A stretch of 64,000 bases of DNA. It comes from Salinispora mooreana. Its GTDB lineage: Bacteria > Actinomycetota > Actinomycetes > Mycobacteriales > Micromonosporaceae. A model generated the notes under the pieces. That model was given only the letters and a program-made list of their open reading frames with translations. It was not told the DNA's origin and searched no databases. Where the stretch lies: positions 144,420-208,419 of the forward strand of contig NZ_KB900614.1 of NCBI RefSeq assembly GCF_000379065.1, in the 5' to 3' direction. The translations under genes were made by a program, and so were the position numbers. Of this stretch, positions 6,551-17,424 are shown one piece after another. Within the stretch, counting starts at the first letter, position 1. The number at the start of each line of letters is the position of its first letter.

Positions 6551-9397
6551 TCACCGCTGCACGAAGACCGCCAGACTGCGGGCCGGAACCGTGAACGTGC
6601 CGCTGTCGGCCGCGAACAAGGAGGTCCGCAGCGTCTCATCGGCGGAGCTGCGCAGCTCTGGGTGCAGCCTGATGTCCGCCCCGCGCAGGTCGGTGAGTTG
6701 TTGGGTAGCCGACTCCGGCCTGGCGTTGAAGACCACCGTCACCGACCGCCAAGGACCACCCAACCCACGGCTGTCCAGCGTCATCGTCAGCACGCCGGGC
6801 TGCTCCGCGCGACCCGACAACGGGAACGCCACCCGCTGCTGCACCTGCTCCGCCGTCCGCAACCCGAACACCGGCGACGAGGAGCGAATTCGGAGCAGCT
6901 CGACATACCGCGCCTCGGCCAGGTCCATCGTCGCGCAACCGGGCACCAGCGTCGGGTCGGCCAGCAGGGGCCGGGCGTACGGCCACTTGTCCTTGTTGTC
7001 GGACTCGGCCGGGAGCCCGACGCCGAACCCGTTGCCCTGGGCACAGTCCCACCGGATCTGGTTGAACCAGTCACCCGAGTTGTACGAGTTTCGGTCCAGG
7101 GACTTCGACCGCAGCCGCTCACTGCCGGCGGTGACGAAGCCGGTGCCCTGGCCCAGCAGAGCCGTGCCGAGCGCAAGCACCTGCATCCGGGCTCGGTCCA
7201 CCGGCGCGGTCTCCGCTGGCAGCTTGTACGCCAGCGCGTCGTACAGGATCTCGTTGTCGTGCGCATCGACGTAGGTGACCGACTCACCCGGAGCGGTCGT
7301 GTAGCCGGCTGGCGATCCGTTGTAGTCCACCTGCGCCCCGGTTACCTGCTCGCCGGCGGTGTTGGTGAACCGGTAGTCGCGCAGGTTGCCGGTGAGCCCC
7401 ACCTTGATCAGGTCGTGCTGGTGCAGCAGGTGCGCGCGCTGCTCCGCCGTTGAACCGTTGACCGGGTCGTGGTTGGGGTCGGTGTACAGCCCGGAGGCGA
7501 AGCCCTGTCGCCGTGGGTTGGCGTCGAAGGGGCCACCCCCGCGCACCGCGTCCCGGAGCCGATCGTTGAAGGTGCCGATACCGGTGCCGGCCAGGTTGGC
7601 CTGGGTTGCCTGAACGAACCGGGCGCCGTCGGCCACCTCGCCGAAGTTCCAGCCCTCGCCATACAGCAGAATGCCGCGACCGTCGACCCCGTCGCGGGCG
7701 ACGGTCAGCTCGTCCAGGGCGGCGCGGACGGCCAGCATGTTCGCCTTCGGATGGTGCCCCATCAGGTCGAACCGGAAGCCGTCCACCTTGTACTCTTTCG
7801 CCCAGGTGACCACCGAGTCGACCACGAGCTTGCCCATCATGGCGTGCTCGGGTGCGGTGTTGGCGCAGCAGGTTGAGGTGGCGACCGAGCCATCTGCCAG
7901 CAGCCGGTGGTAGTAGCCGGGAACCACTTGGTCCAGCACCGAGTCCGGGTCGGTGCCCGTCGCCGAGGTGTGGTTGTAGACGACATCGAGCACCACCCGC
8001 AGCCCGGCGTCGTTCACCCCGGCGACCATCCGCCGGAACTCGGTGGTCCGCGCCGCTCCGGCTGGGTCAACGGCGTAGCCACCCTCCGGCACGGTGTAGT
8101 GCAGCGGGTCGTACCCCCAGTTGTAGCCGTCGGTGTCGGCGACCGCGGCGACGCATCGCTGCTGTTCGTCCGAGTCCGGCGGGAGCGCCGCCAGGTCGCA
8201 GGGGGGTTGCTGCTGGTCGGAGCGGCGTTCCGGGATCGTGGCGAAGTCGAACGCCGGAAGTAGGTGCAGGTGGGTCGTACCGGCATCGCCGAGCGCCCTC
8301 AGGTGTCGCATCCCCGCCGTGCTCGGGTCGGTGAAGGCACGGAAGGTGCCGCGTCGCTCGGCCGGCACCGTGCTGTCAGCGATCGAGAAGTCCCGCACCG
8401 ACAGCTCGGAGATCTGCGCCTGCGTCGCCGGGACCGCCGCCGGTTTACGCAGCCGTGTCCAGCCTGGTGGCGCGAGCCGTGGGTCGGCGAGGTCGACGAT
8501 CTGGCTGTGGGTGGAGTCGGGGGCGAGGGCCAGCGAGTACGGGTCGGTCACCGCCGCGGTGACCATCTGCTGCTCGGCCGGCTGCCACGCCTCGACCTGA
8601 TAGCGGTAGTACTTCCCGGTCCAGGAGGGGGTTCCCCGCACCGACCACACGCCGGTGCGGTCGTCCCGGCGCATGGGGATTTGCCGCGGTCGCGACGTCG
8701 GTGTGTCGAACAATTGCAGTGCCACCGTACGGGCGGTGGGGGCCCAGACCGCGAGCGTCGGCGCCGCACCGGCGAAGGTCGGGCCGAGCCGCGCCCGGGT
8801 CGCCGAGGCGTAGACGTCGTCGAGCACTCCGGGGATCTGGACGCCGGTGGCGGCGCGGAGGATGCCCGCGGCGTCCCGCTCGGTCACCACGAGTTGTCCG
8901 CGCAGCGCCGCCGGCACATCGGCCAGGTGCTGTCGGTTCAGGGTGAGGGCCTGATACGCCCCCAGGTGCGGGAACCGCTCGCGCTGTTCCGCGGTCAGCC
9001 CGTGCCGCCGGACCTGCAGCGGGATCGTCCGGTACGTCCCGGTGAGTTCGCCGTCAACCAGGGTCACCCCGCCGGCCGCGGCGGTCACCAGGGCGTACGT
9101 CGTGCGGTCCGGGACCTCGGTCGGCCAGGCGACCGTGCGGCGGTCGATCCAGTGCGCCTTCTGCCCGGTGAGGTCGAGGCCGACGGTGGTCCCGGTTTCC
9201 GGTTGTTGGTGACTACCGGCGGCGAGCAGCGTGGTGGCGAGGTGCTCGGCGGTCCACGGCTCGGCACCGGTCACGGCCAGCACATCGGCATCGTCGGGCG
9301 GTTCAGGGTGAACGAAGGTGGTGGTGCCGGCGAGGGTGAGGGTCGCCAGCGAGGCGAGAGTGAGCAGCGCCTTGCGCGGAATCGGCGGGGGTTTCAT
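6551..9397 (-). CDS. pulA: Secreted pullulanase-type alpha-1,6-glucosidase (GH13)
   Basis: A 948-residue exported debranching enzyme for alpha-1,6 links of pullulan, starch or glycogen. The start at 9397 gives a signal peptide (MKPPPIPRKALLTLASLATL, cleavage after the following TLAG region) and has an AGGAAGG ribosome site 8-9 nt upstream. A longer frame reaching 9499 was rejected. An N-terminal pullulanase-associated segment and a CBM48-like domain precede the GH13 barrel. GH13 regions: DVVYNHT (I, about 472), DGFRFDLMGHH (II, nucleophile Asp about 543), LYGEGW (III, acid/base Glu about 580), YVDAHDN (IV, about 711). A C-terminal beta domain follows. The family and export are clear; the exact substrate is not. 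Confidence 0.9.
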   Translation of the reverse strand: MKPPPIPRKALLTLASLATLTLAGTTTFVHPEPPDDADVLAVTGAEPWTAEHLATTLLAAGSHQQPETGTTVGLDLTGQKAHWIDRRTVAWPTEVPDRTTYALVTAAAGGVTLVDGELTGTYRTIPLQVRRHGLTAEQRERFPHLGAYQALTLNRQHLADVPAALRGQLVVTERDAAGILRAATGVQIPGVLDDVYASATRARLGPTFAGAAPTLAVWAPTARTVALQLFDTPTSRPRQIPMRRDDRTGVWSVRGTPSWTGKYYRYQVEAWQPAEQQMVTAAVTDPYSLALAPDSTHSQIVDLADPRLAPPGWTRLRKPAAVPATQAQISELSVRDFSIADSTVPAERRGTFRAFTDPSTAGMRHLRALGDAGTTHLHLLPAFDFATIPERRSDQQQPPCDLAALPPDSDEQQRCVAAVADTDGYNWGYDPLHYTVPEGGYAVDPAGAARTTEFRRMVAGVNDAGLRVVLDVVYNHTSATGTDPDSVLDQVVPGYYHRLLADGSVATSTCCANTAPEHAMMGKLVVDSVVTWAKEYKVDGFRFDLMGHHPKANMLAVRAALDELTVARDGVDGRGILLYGEGWNFGEVADGARFVQATQANLAGTGIGTFNDRLRDAVRGGGPFDANPRRQGFASGLYTDPNHDPVNGSTAEQRAHLLHQHDLIKVGLTGNLRDYRFTNTAGEQVTGAQVDYNGSPAGYTTAPGESVTYVDAHDNEILYDALAYKLPAETAPVDRARMQVLALGTALLGQGTGFVTAGSERLRSKSLDRNSYNSGDWFNQIRWDCAQGNGFGVGLPAESDNKDKWPYARPLLADPTLVPGCATMDLAEARYVELLRIRSSSPVFGLRTAEQVQQRVAFPLSGRAEQPGVLTMTLDSRGLGGPWRSVTVVFNARPESATQQLTDLRGADIRLHPELRSSADETLRTSLFAADSGTFTVPARSLAVFVQR

Positions 9398-9521
9398 CGA
9401 CGGCCTTCCTCTGGTCGCTGATGAGCCGCACGCTAGCTGCCGCTGAAATTTTCTGCAATACCTTGCAACCACAGTCGGAGGCGGGCAGACATCTTGCACG
9501 GCTCACGCCCGGACGCAGCCC

Positions 9522-10133
9522 TCACCCCACCGCGCCGCCTGACATCGCCGCAGCGCCCAGCAGTGGCAGGCCATGGAAGGTCTCGTAGCGAGTGGGGTCG
9601 GGCGGCAGGAACCAGTGGAAGCCCAGTTCGAAGAAGACCGCCACCAGGTTCGCCGCCACAATCACCAGGAACAGCCCGCAGACCACCTTCGACGCCCAGC
9701 CGAACCGCACTCCCCGCGGCACCAGCTCACGGCCGAAGATGAGGCTCACTCCACAGAACACCAACACGACGCAGAACGTGATAAACGACCAGGTGTAGAG
9801 GTGCAGCCCAAGAACGGCCGACCCGTAGCCGGGATCTGGCGGCACGATGTGCAGCAGAATCTGACGGGCCGCCACGCCGGCGCCGACCACGGCGGCGACG
9901 ATACTCATTCCGTAACCCATGGTGTAGTCGGCGAGCGTTACGTCTCCACGGCGGGCCCGCCCGATGATGTAGAGCGGCCCACACATCACCAGGATCATGG
10001 CCTGCCGTTGCAGGATGCAGAGCGGGCATGGGAGCTCGTCGGCCCCAAACTGCACCACGAACCCGGCAAGCAGCACACCGCAGTAGGCGAGAACGAAGAG
10101 GTGCGCGAGCCAGAAGCCCAGGCGGCCGGTCAT
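9522..10133 (-). CDS. DsbB-like disulfide bond formation membrane protein
   Basis: A 203-residue membrane protein with about five hydrophobic segments. The motif CPLCILQR (about 34-41) after the first transmembrane segment is the quinone-linked CxxC hallmark of DsbB, which reoxidises a DsbA-type thiol oxidase. Unlike E. coli DsbB, I see no second Cys pair in the later periplasmic loop; the other Cys residues lie in hydrophobic segments. Partner oxidation may therefore differ, or a partner may supply the thiols. The ATG has an AAGGGG ribosome site. It is 15 bp downstream of the 52-residue membrane protein gene and probably co-transcribed with it. Confidence 0.75.
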   Translation of the reverse strand: MTGRLGFWLAHLFVLAYCGVLLAGFVVQFGADELPCPLCILQRQAMILVMCGPLYIIGRARRGDVTLADYTMGYGMSIVAAVVGAGVAARQILLHIVPPDPGYGSAVLGLHLYTWSFITFCVVLVFCGVSLIFGRELVPRGVRFGWASKVVCGLFLVIVAANLVAVFFELGFHWFLPPDPTRYETFHGLPLLGAAAMSGGAVG

Positions 10134-10148
10134 GACACCCCTTATCGA

Positions 10149-10307
10149 TCAGAAGTTCAGCGACAGTTTCGCCGCCATGTGGTGGTTGAACACCGCCAGG
10201 ACGGCGCAGAGCGCAACCGTCCACACGACGAGGACCGTCGCACGCCGACTGCCCCGCACGGTGAGCCAGCCGGCGAGGAGCAGCACCGCAAAGATTAATA
10301 TTGCCAT
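10149..10307 (-). CDS. 52-residue membrane protein preceding the DsbB-like gene
   Basis: This short gene begins MAILIFAVLLLAGWLTVRGS and ends HHMAAKLSLNF. It has two hydrophobic helices separated by a basic turn (RGSRR). It lies 15 bp upstream of the DsbB-like gene on the same strand. From memory, small proteins of the DUF5993 type sit beside DsbB in other actinobacteria and have a similar size and C-terminus; this needs a profile search. No strong ribosome site precedes the ATG. It might be an assembly or accessory subunit of the DsbB-like protein. Confidence 0.65.
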   Translation of the reverse strand: MAILIFAVLLLAGWLTVRGSRRATVLVVWTVALCAVLAVFNHHMAAKLSLNF

Positions 10308-10421
10308 TTACCGACGATATAGCAACCAGAGGTAAATTCCGGGCCAAAATGACCAAAACGACATCGACGCCCACCAGCGCCGGCCCACTCCACCCGCGAG
10401 CCGAGGTTGCATGAATAGCAA

Positions 10422-10438
10422 GACGGACGTACGGTTTT
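10422..10438 (+). promoter_or_regulatory. Candidate AcnR operator upstream of acnA
   Basis: Contains CGGACGTACGGTTT, which shares ACGTACGGTTT with the palindrome upstream of the acnR-like gene (15751-15765). It lies about 107 bp upstream of the chosen acnA start. Corynebacterial AcnR sites are also built on GTAC half-sites. Binding is inferred only. Confidence 0.45.
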
Positions 10439-10544
10439 TACGCGCAGTCGGTGCAGGTAAGGGCCACCTAAGCACCGCACCGCCCCCGTCGGTGCGACAG
10501 ACTGCTCAGGACTGCTCACGGCCACTGGTGTGAAGGAGTACGAC

Positions 10545-13373
<2,829 letters not shown>

Positions 13374-13384
13374 AGCGGTAACGG

Positions 13385-13414
13385 ACGGGGCTCCCACCGG
13401 TGTGGGGGCCCCGT
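13385..13414 (+). terminator. acnA terminator
   Basis: A 13-bp stem with one G-U pair (13385-13397 with 13402-13414) and a 4-nt loop, starting 11 bp after the acnA stop. Confidence 0.8.
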
Positions 13415-13561
13415 CGCGATCCACCCGGGGTCAGGCTGGTGTCCGTCCTGAGCTGCGCCATCGGGCCGGGGCTACGTACCGAAGCGGCTGACCGGACGTC
13501 GCCGCGAGACAGCAGCCCGATCTCGGGTGTGATCTCGCCATGCTGTGCCAGGCTCGTGGTC

Positions 13562-13810
13562 ATGGACGACAAGACCATCCTGAAGCGCATCTCCGAGCTG
13601 GTTGACGAGGAACACCAGCTCCGCGCCGCGGCCCAGGCCAACGAGGAGGGCACCGACGACGAGAGCCGCGACCGGCTCCGGGATCTGGCGGCGTCGCTGG
13701 ACCAGTGCTGGGACCTGCTCCGCCGGCGGCGTGCCGCCCGCTCCACCCACGGCGACCCGGACGCCCAGGGCGTACGTCCGGCGCCAGAGGTGGCACGCTA
13801 CCTCCAGTAG
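13562..13810 (+). CDS. DUF2630 family protein
   Basis: An 82-residue, highly charged, helical cytoplasmic protein (MDDKTILKRISELVDEEHQL). Heptad-like hydrophobics suggest a short coiled coil or helical hairpin. The sequence, with ISxLVxEEHxLR and SLDQCWDLLRRRRA, matches my recollection of the actinobacterial DUF2630 family, whose function is unknown. The chosen ATG is the only one that leaves a family-sized protein; the frame extends upstream without homology. It stands alone after the acnA terminator. Confidence 0.75.
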   Translation: MDDKTILKRISELVDEEHQLRAAAQANEEGTDDESRDRLRDLAASLDQCWDLLRRRRAARSTHGDPDAQGVRPAPEVARYLQ

Positions 13811-13877
13811 GGGCGGGCACCGTGCCCTCCCGCCACTCGAGGCGGTGTTCAACGCGGGCCGCCACCCCGAGCAGTGC

Positions 13878-14804
13878 TCAACCCAGGCCCGCCTCCCGGA
13901 GCAGACGTTCGGTGAGGGCTAGCGGGTCGGCCTGCTCCGCCGGCAGGCCACGGGCGACGAACCAGGTGGCGACCACCCGAACGTCTCGGGCCAGGTACTC
14001 CGGCCCCTGCGGATTGGCGACCAGGTCCACGACCTGAGGCAGGTCGATGAGGACCAGGCGCCCCTGGTGCACCAGCAGGTTGTAGGGCGACAGGTCACCG
14101 TGGGCGTGGCCAGCCCGAGCGAGTGCCACCAGCGCCTCGACGAGTTGTTCCCACAGGTCGCACAGGTCGGCCTCCGCCGGCCGAAGCTGCGCCAGCCGTG
14201 GGGCGGCCTGCCCCTCGTCGCAGTCACCGAGAAACTCCAGCATCAGCTCGGTGCCGCGTAGCTGGACCGGGTAGGGCACCCTGATCGTGCCGTACCGGGC
14301 ACCGATCTCCCAGAGGCGGCCGAGCATGGCGAACTCCGCCGCCGCCCACTGTCCGGCGATCATCTGCCGGCCGAACGCGGTTCGCCGGGTCATCGCCCGC
14401 ATCTCCCGGGAGCGTCGGACGCGCCGCCCCTCCAGATAGCCCGCGTCCCGGTGGAAGAGCCGGTGGTCGGCATCTCGGTATCGTTTGGCCGCGAGTAGGC
14501 AGGACCGATCGGTGTCGGGCACGGCGCGGCGGACGAGATGGACGTCCGCCTCCTTGCCGGTCTTGAGCACGCCCAGATCGGTGTCCTTGGCGGCCAGCTC
14601 CGTCACCAGCCAGGCGGGGTATGGCTGGGGACCGTGGACCGCGTCGTCCCAGGTCGACCAGGTCTGGGCGCCCGGCAGCGGGTCGGTGTCAGCGGGCTGC
14701 GGCCCGGCTCGCCGCCCGCGCGTGGTGAAGCGTGGTTCGTCATCGTCGAAGCGGCGTCTGCCGCGGTTCCGGCGCTCCGGCGCCGGAGAGTCGTGATCGC
14801 GCAC
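13878..14804 (-). CDS. RIO-family serine protein kinase
   Basis: A 308-residue atypical kinase. After a basic, disordered N-terminus (about 1-50) come the ATP-binding segment GVLKTGKEADVHLV (about 77-90) and the Lys in LAAKRYRDA. The catalytic loop is HGDLSPYNLL (about 234-243) and the metal-binding loop IDLPQVVD (about 250). These identify the RIO1-like fold. Bacterial RIO kinases lack a settled substrate. The start is GTG with a GAGGGA sequence 10 nt upstream. A separate 42-codon frame with a stronger ribosome site overlaps its beginning (see findings). Confidence 0.85.
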   Translation of the reverse strand: MRDHDSPAPERRNRGRRRFDDDEPRFTTRGRRAGPQPADTDPLPGAQTWSTWDDAVHGPQPYPAWLVTELAAKDTDLGVLKTGKEADVHLVRRAVPDTDRSCLLAAKRYRDADHRLFHRDAGYLEGRRVRRSREMRAMTRRTAFGRQMIAGQWAAAEFAMLGRLWEIGARYGTIRVPYPVQLRGTELMLEFLGDCDEGQAAPRLAQLRPAEADLCDLWEQLVEALVALARAGHAHGDLSPYNLLVHQGRLVLIDLPQVVDLVANPQGPEYLARDVRVVATWFVARGLPAEQADPLALTERLLREAGLG

Positions 14805-14957
14805 TGCGGTGAGATCCCTCGGTCGAGGTCAATGAAGACAGCTGGAAGTGACCTGTGCAGACGGCCATGACCGACCTCCTCTCCTCGACGGGCCACTCGC
14901 CCGGGATGCATCGTGCGGCCCCATACTCGCCGTCGGATCGCCACACGGCAACCGGAA

Positions 14958-15602
14958 TTACGCCGCGAGCACCGCGGCGAGGCCGGCGATCAGACCGTCG
15001 ACCGTGAAGGTGGGGGCGAACCGTCCGTCGGTCCAGGTACGCCCCCGGTGCAGCCAGACGCTGGGCAACCCCATGGCCGCGGCACCGCCGATGTCCGCCT
15101 CCGGGCCGTCGCCGACCACCCAGGCCCCGCGCAGCGGCATCCGAACCCGCTGCGCGGCCAGGGCGAAGATTCGCGGGTTCGGCTTGCTGACGCCAGCCGC
15201 CTCGGAGATCACCCAGTCGACCAGGTAGCGGTCCAGCCCGGTTCGCCGGATCTTCTCCTCCTGCTGTCGTACCGCCCCGTTGCAGACCACCACCGGCATC
15301 CACCCGGCGTCACCGACGATCCGCAGCGCGCATGCCACCAGTGGATCAAGTCGGGTGCCGGCGAGCACCCCGTCGTGCAGCTCCTCCACCAGGTCGACCG
15401 AGCGGACCGCCAACGAGTAGCGGTTACGGATCGCATCGGCCACATCCCACCGATCGGTAAGCCCGTCCGCGTCAACGGAGAGCAGCCAATCGAGGTCACC
15501 TGGCGGCGCACCGATTTTGACCAGGAAGCGCTCACTCCAGGACCGGAACACATTTTCTCGATCGAGCAGGGTGTTGTCCAGGTCAAGAAGGAGCAGCGGC
15601 AC
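14958..15602 (-). CDS. HAD-superfamily hydrolase
   Basis: A 214-residue cytosolic phosphatase-type protein. Motif I is LLLLDLDNT with nucleophile Asp7 and Asp9. Motif II is probably PVVVCNG (about 100). Motif III is the Lys in SKPNPRIF (about 141) and motif IV GDGPEADIGGA (about 163). A helical cap sits between motifs I and II. Length and motifs fit the HAD-IA (phosphoglycolate phosphatase-like) group; the substrate is unknown. The start is GTG at 15602. It is divergent from the acnR-like gene. Confidence 0.85.
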   Translation of the reverse strand: MPLLLLDLDNTLLDRENVFRSWSERFLVKIGAPPGDLDWLLSVDADGLTDRWDVADAIRNRYSLAVRSVDLVEELHDGVLAGTRLDPLVACALRIVGDAGWMPVVVCNGAVRQQEEKIRRTGLDRYLVDWVISEAAGVSKPNPRIFALAAQRVRMPLRGAWVVGDGPEADIGGAAAMGLPSVWLHRGRTWTDGRFAPTFTVDGLIAGLAAVLAA

Positions 15603-15737
15603 TCCGGCACCTTACGGGACCGAGACATCCGCCCGACAGACCCAGACAGCCAAATGGCCAGAATTTTATGACAAACGGATGAAAACCTGGCAGGATGATT
15701 CGCCGAAGAGGGCGGACTCGGGGCTACCAGCCGGCGG

Positions 15738-15788
15738 GTCAAACCACAAGCCGTACGTACGGTTTGCGGGACGCCCGGGTGGTTTGAC
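15738..15788 (+). promoter_or_regulatory. Nested inverted repeats upstream of the acnR-like gene
   Basis: A perfect 12-bp palindrome CCGTACGTACGG (15751-15762) has partly symmetric flanks. It lies between two arms of a perfect 10-bp inverted repeat, GTCAAACCAC (15738-15747) and GTGGTTTGAC (15779-15788). The location, just before a TetR-family start codon and between divergent genes, suggests an autoregulatory operator. Confidence 0.6.
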
Positions 15789-15799
15789 ACGATCGACCC

Positions 15800-16372
15800 G
15801 TGCCCAGAGTAAGTCAGGACCAACTTGACGCGCGCCGGCAGGAGATCCTCACCGCCGCCCGGGTCTGCTTCGCTCGACACGGGTACGAGGGCGCCACCGT
15901 GCGCCGCCTGGAGGAGGCGACCGGGCTGTCCCGCGGAGCGATCTTCCACCACTTCCGCGACAAGGACTCCCTCTTCCTCGCCGTGGCCGAGGACGATGCG
16001 GCGGCGATGGTCGAAACTGTCGCCCGCAATGGCCTGGTGCAGGTGATGCGCGACTTGCTGGCCCGGGCTGCCTCCCCCGACACGACGGGCTGGCTGGGCA
16101 GCCAGCTGGAGGTCTCGCGCCGGCTCCGCACCGATCCCGCCTTCGCCCGACGGTGGACCGAACGGTCCGCGGCGATCGCCGAGGCCACCCGCGACCGCCT
16201 ACTCCGCCAGCGCGAGGCGGGCGTCCTCCGCGACGACATCCCTCTCGATGTGCTCGCCCAGTTCCTGAAGCTGGCGTACGACGGTCTGGTCCTGCACCTG
16301 GCGATGGGCCGTCCCGCCGACGACCTCGGACCGGTGCTCAACCTGGTCGAGGAGGCAGTCCGCCGGCGTTGA
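15800..16372 (+). CDS. acnR: TetR-family regulator, AcnR type
   Basis: A 190-residue repressor. The N-terminal HTH reads ATVRRLEEATGLSRGAIFHH followed by FRDKDSLF. The opening MPRVSQDQLDARRQEIL and the middle part (RLRTDPAFARRWTERSAAIAEAT) closely resemble the mycobacterial and corynebacterial AcnR proteins encoded beside aconitase, as I remember them. AcnR represses acnA in response to metabolic state and iron. Here it lies 2.4 kb from acnA rather than adjacent, with DUF2630, RIO and HAD genes between. The start is GTG, with no clear ribosome site. An upstream palindrome is echoed before acnA. Confidence 0.8.
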   Translation: MPRVSQDQLDARRQEILTAARVCFARHGYEGATVRRLEEATGLSRGAIFHHFRDKDSLFLAVAEDDAAAMVETVARNGLVQVMRDLLARAASPDTTGWLGSQLEVSRRLRTDPAFARRWTERSAAIAEATRDRLLRQREAGVLRDDIPLDVLAQFLKLAYDGLVLHLAMGRPADDLGPVLNLVEEAVRRR

Positions 16373-16613
16373 TCATCCCTGCCCTGGCGGCCTCCTTTCC
16401 GTGGGCACCGGTGACCCACAGTGGGTTCCATCCCCCACGACTGAACATCTCTGGCGGGGCTCCGCAGCGCTGGCGCGGTCAACGTGGACCCGGATCGGCG
16501 GTTGACCACCAGCGACCCGCTGCCCCTCGCCGGACGGGTGCGCCTCCTACGTCCCGCCCGCCGCCGGACCCAGCCGGTCCGCTTGACGGTGCCGGATGCG
16601 GCAGGATCAGGGC

Positions 16614-17375
16614 ATGGATCTCGGCGTGAACGACCGCGTGTACGTGCTTACCGGTGCTTCCCGGGGCCTCGGCTTCGCGACCGCCGAGGCGCTCGTCGCC
16701 GACGGGGCTCGGGTCGTCCTCGCCGCCCGGGACGCCGAGGCGGTGACCGCCGCCGCCCACCGCCTCGGTGGCCCCGCGTACGCCGTCGGCGTGACCGCCG
16801 ACCTGGCCGACCCGGAGCTGCCCGAGCGGCTGACGGCGACCGCCCGGGACACGTTCGGACGGCTGGACGGCGCGCTGGTGTCGGTCGGCGGCCCACCTCC
16901 GGGTAGTGCGGCCACGGTGACCGACGAGCAGTGGCGCAGCTCCTTCGAAACGATCTTCCTCGGCACCGTTCGAATGGCCCGGACCGTCGCCGCCGCGCTG
17001 CCCGCTGGCGGAGTGATCGGGCTGGTGCTGTCCACCTCGGCCCGGGCGCCGCTGGCCGGCCTCGGCATCTCCAACGGCCTTCGGCCCGGCCTGGCCGGGG
17101 TCGCCAAGGACATGGCCGACGAGTACGGCCCCCGGGGCGTCCGGGTGGTGGGGCTGCTGCCAGGGCGGATCCTGACCGACCGAAACGCGCAGCTCTTCGC
17201 GGCCGCCGGGGACCCCGAACAGGCCCGCGCCACGGCGGAGGCGGAGATCCCGCTCCGCCGGCTGGGTGAGCCGGCGGAGTTCGGCCGGGTGGCCGCCTTT
17301 GTGCTCTCCCCCGCCGCCAGCTACCTGACCGGAATCACGCTACCGGTGGATGGCGGCGCACTGCGCGGCCTGTAG
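16614..17375 (+). CDS. Short-chain dehydrogenase/reductase, atypical active site
   Basis: A 253-residue Rossmann protein. The cofactor loop is TGASRGLG (about 13-20), with ADLAD further on and VSVGGPPPGS in place of the usual NNAG. The canonical YxxxK is not present: the segment after LSTSARAPLAG reads LGISNGLRPGL where Tyr and Lys are expected. This resembles a divergent SDR clade I recall with the same substitution. Reductase activity is therefore uncertain. The ATG at 16614 fits the fold; the frame extends slightly upstream. The C-terminal SYLTGITLPVDGG is standard for the family. Confidence 0.8.
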   Translation: MDLGVNDRVYVLTGASRGLGFATAEALVADGARVVLAARDAEAVTAAAHRLGGPAYAVGVTADLADPELPERLTATARDTFGRLDGALVSVGGPPPGSAATVTDEQWRSSFETIFLGTVRMARTVAAALPAGGVIGLVLSTSARAPLAGLGISNGLRPGLAGVAKDMADEYGPRGVRVVGLLPGRILTDRNAQLFAAAGDPEQARATAEAEIPLRRLGEPAEFGRVAAFVLSPAASYLTGITLPVDGGALRGL

Positions 17376-17424
17376 TCACCCAGTTCCCCCGCAGCAGACG
17401 CCGGTCGGGGACAGCCGGCGCCGG

